DNA from: Monoplex corrugatus
Lineage: Eukaryota > Mollusca > Gastropoda > Littorinimorpha > Ranellidae
Length of the DNA: 64,000 nucleotides
Reading direction: 5' to 3'
Assembly (NCBI GenBank): GCA_030674185.1
Contig: JAPXFY010000016.1
Location: 39,838,466 to 39,902,465, forward strand
Shown: one piece after another, positions 63,946 to 64,000 of the stretch
Layout of the letters: every line of letters starts with the position of its first letter
Position numbering within the stretch: position 1 is the stretch's first letter
The notes under the pieces: generated by a model
Databases searched by the model: none
Seen by the model: the letters and a program-made list of their open reading frames with translations, nothing else
What the model was told of the DNA's origin: nothing
Position numbers and translations under genes: made by a program

Positions 63946-64000
63946 GCGCTTACAGGCTAGCTTGCTCATTGTGTGCAATGAATCACTCCAAACTCTGCAG

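Overview
This is a metazoan nuclear window, most likely from a mollusc and probably a gastropod. That taxonomic guess rests on intron/exon gene structure, very dense (CA)n/(TG)n microsatellites, and the mix of RTE, CR1/L2-like and I-like LINEs with Penelope, Tigger and piggyBac-like elements. No bacterial, organellar, rRNA or CRISPR features are visible.

The host content I can support is one large split gene on the minus strand, from a start codon at 54,675 to an exon ending at 2,523, continuing beyond the left edge. I call it TICRR (Treslin), the metazoan Sld3-type replication-origin firing factor. I placed 17 coding segments: 15 firm, one tentative 14-nt micro-exon, and one 55-nt segment with a phase problem. 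Reading phase is consistent from 52,107 down to 47,758, from 47,370 down to 32,974, and from 14,701 down to 2,523. Unresolved points are the join of exon 1 to exon 3, the donor of the exon ending near 47,503, and one exon I could not find in the 18-kb intron 14,702-32,973. The start region carries E2F-like and YY1-like motifs.

The introns are packed with transposons and tandem repeats. From left to right: 1-2,500 RTE tail and CR1/L2-like LINE; 2.6-7.7 kb satellites and an array that copies a TICRR exon end; 7.8-14.2 kb LINE remnants with a nested CR1 insertion, a piggyBac-like element and a tRNA-derived SINE; 15.8-18.0 kb a deleted piggyBac-like element; 18.8-29.4 kb an I-like LINE interrupted by two inverted copies of one piggyBac-type element and by a Penelope-like element; 30-35 kb three piggyBac-type elements and a nested LINE pair; 36.5-37.6 kb a 46-bp minisatellite; 39.1-42.4 kb a near-complete Tigger/pogo transposon; 42.7-43.4, 47.7-48.6 and 49.9-50.4 kb minisatellites, the middle one duplicating a TICRR splice acceptor; 54.8-64 kb mostly intergenic, with another CR1 copy, triplet repeats, RTE LINEs, tRNA-derived SINEs and a dispersed duplicated block.

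The most unusual signals are two independent minisatellites built from TICRR exon/intron boundaries, a LINE whose 3' UTR carries a TG microsatellite in front of a conserved hairpin tail, an I-like ORF2 preceded by an SGNH-hydrolase-type ORF1, a Penelope insertion with a clear 14-bp target duplication and a partial hammerhead-like core, and repeated TTAA insertions into TTAA-bearing minisatellites.
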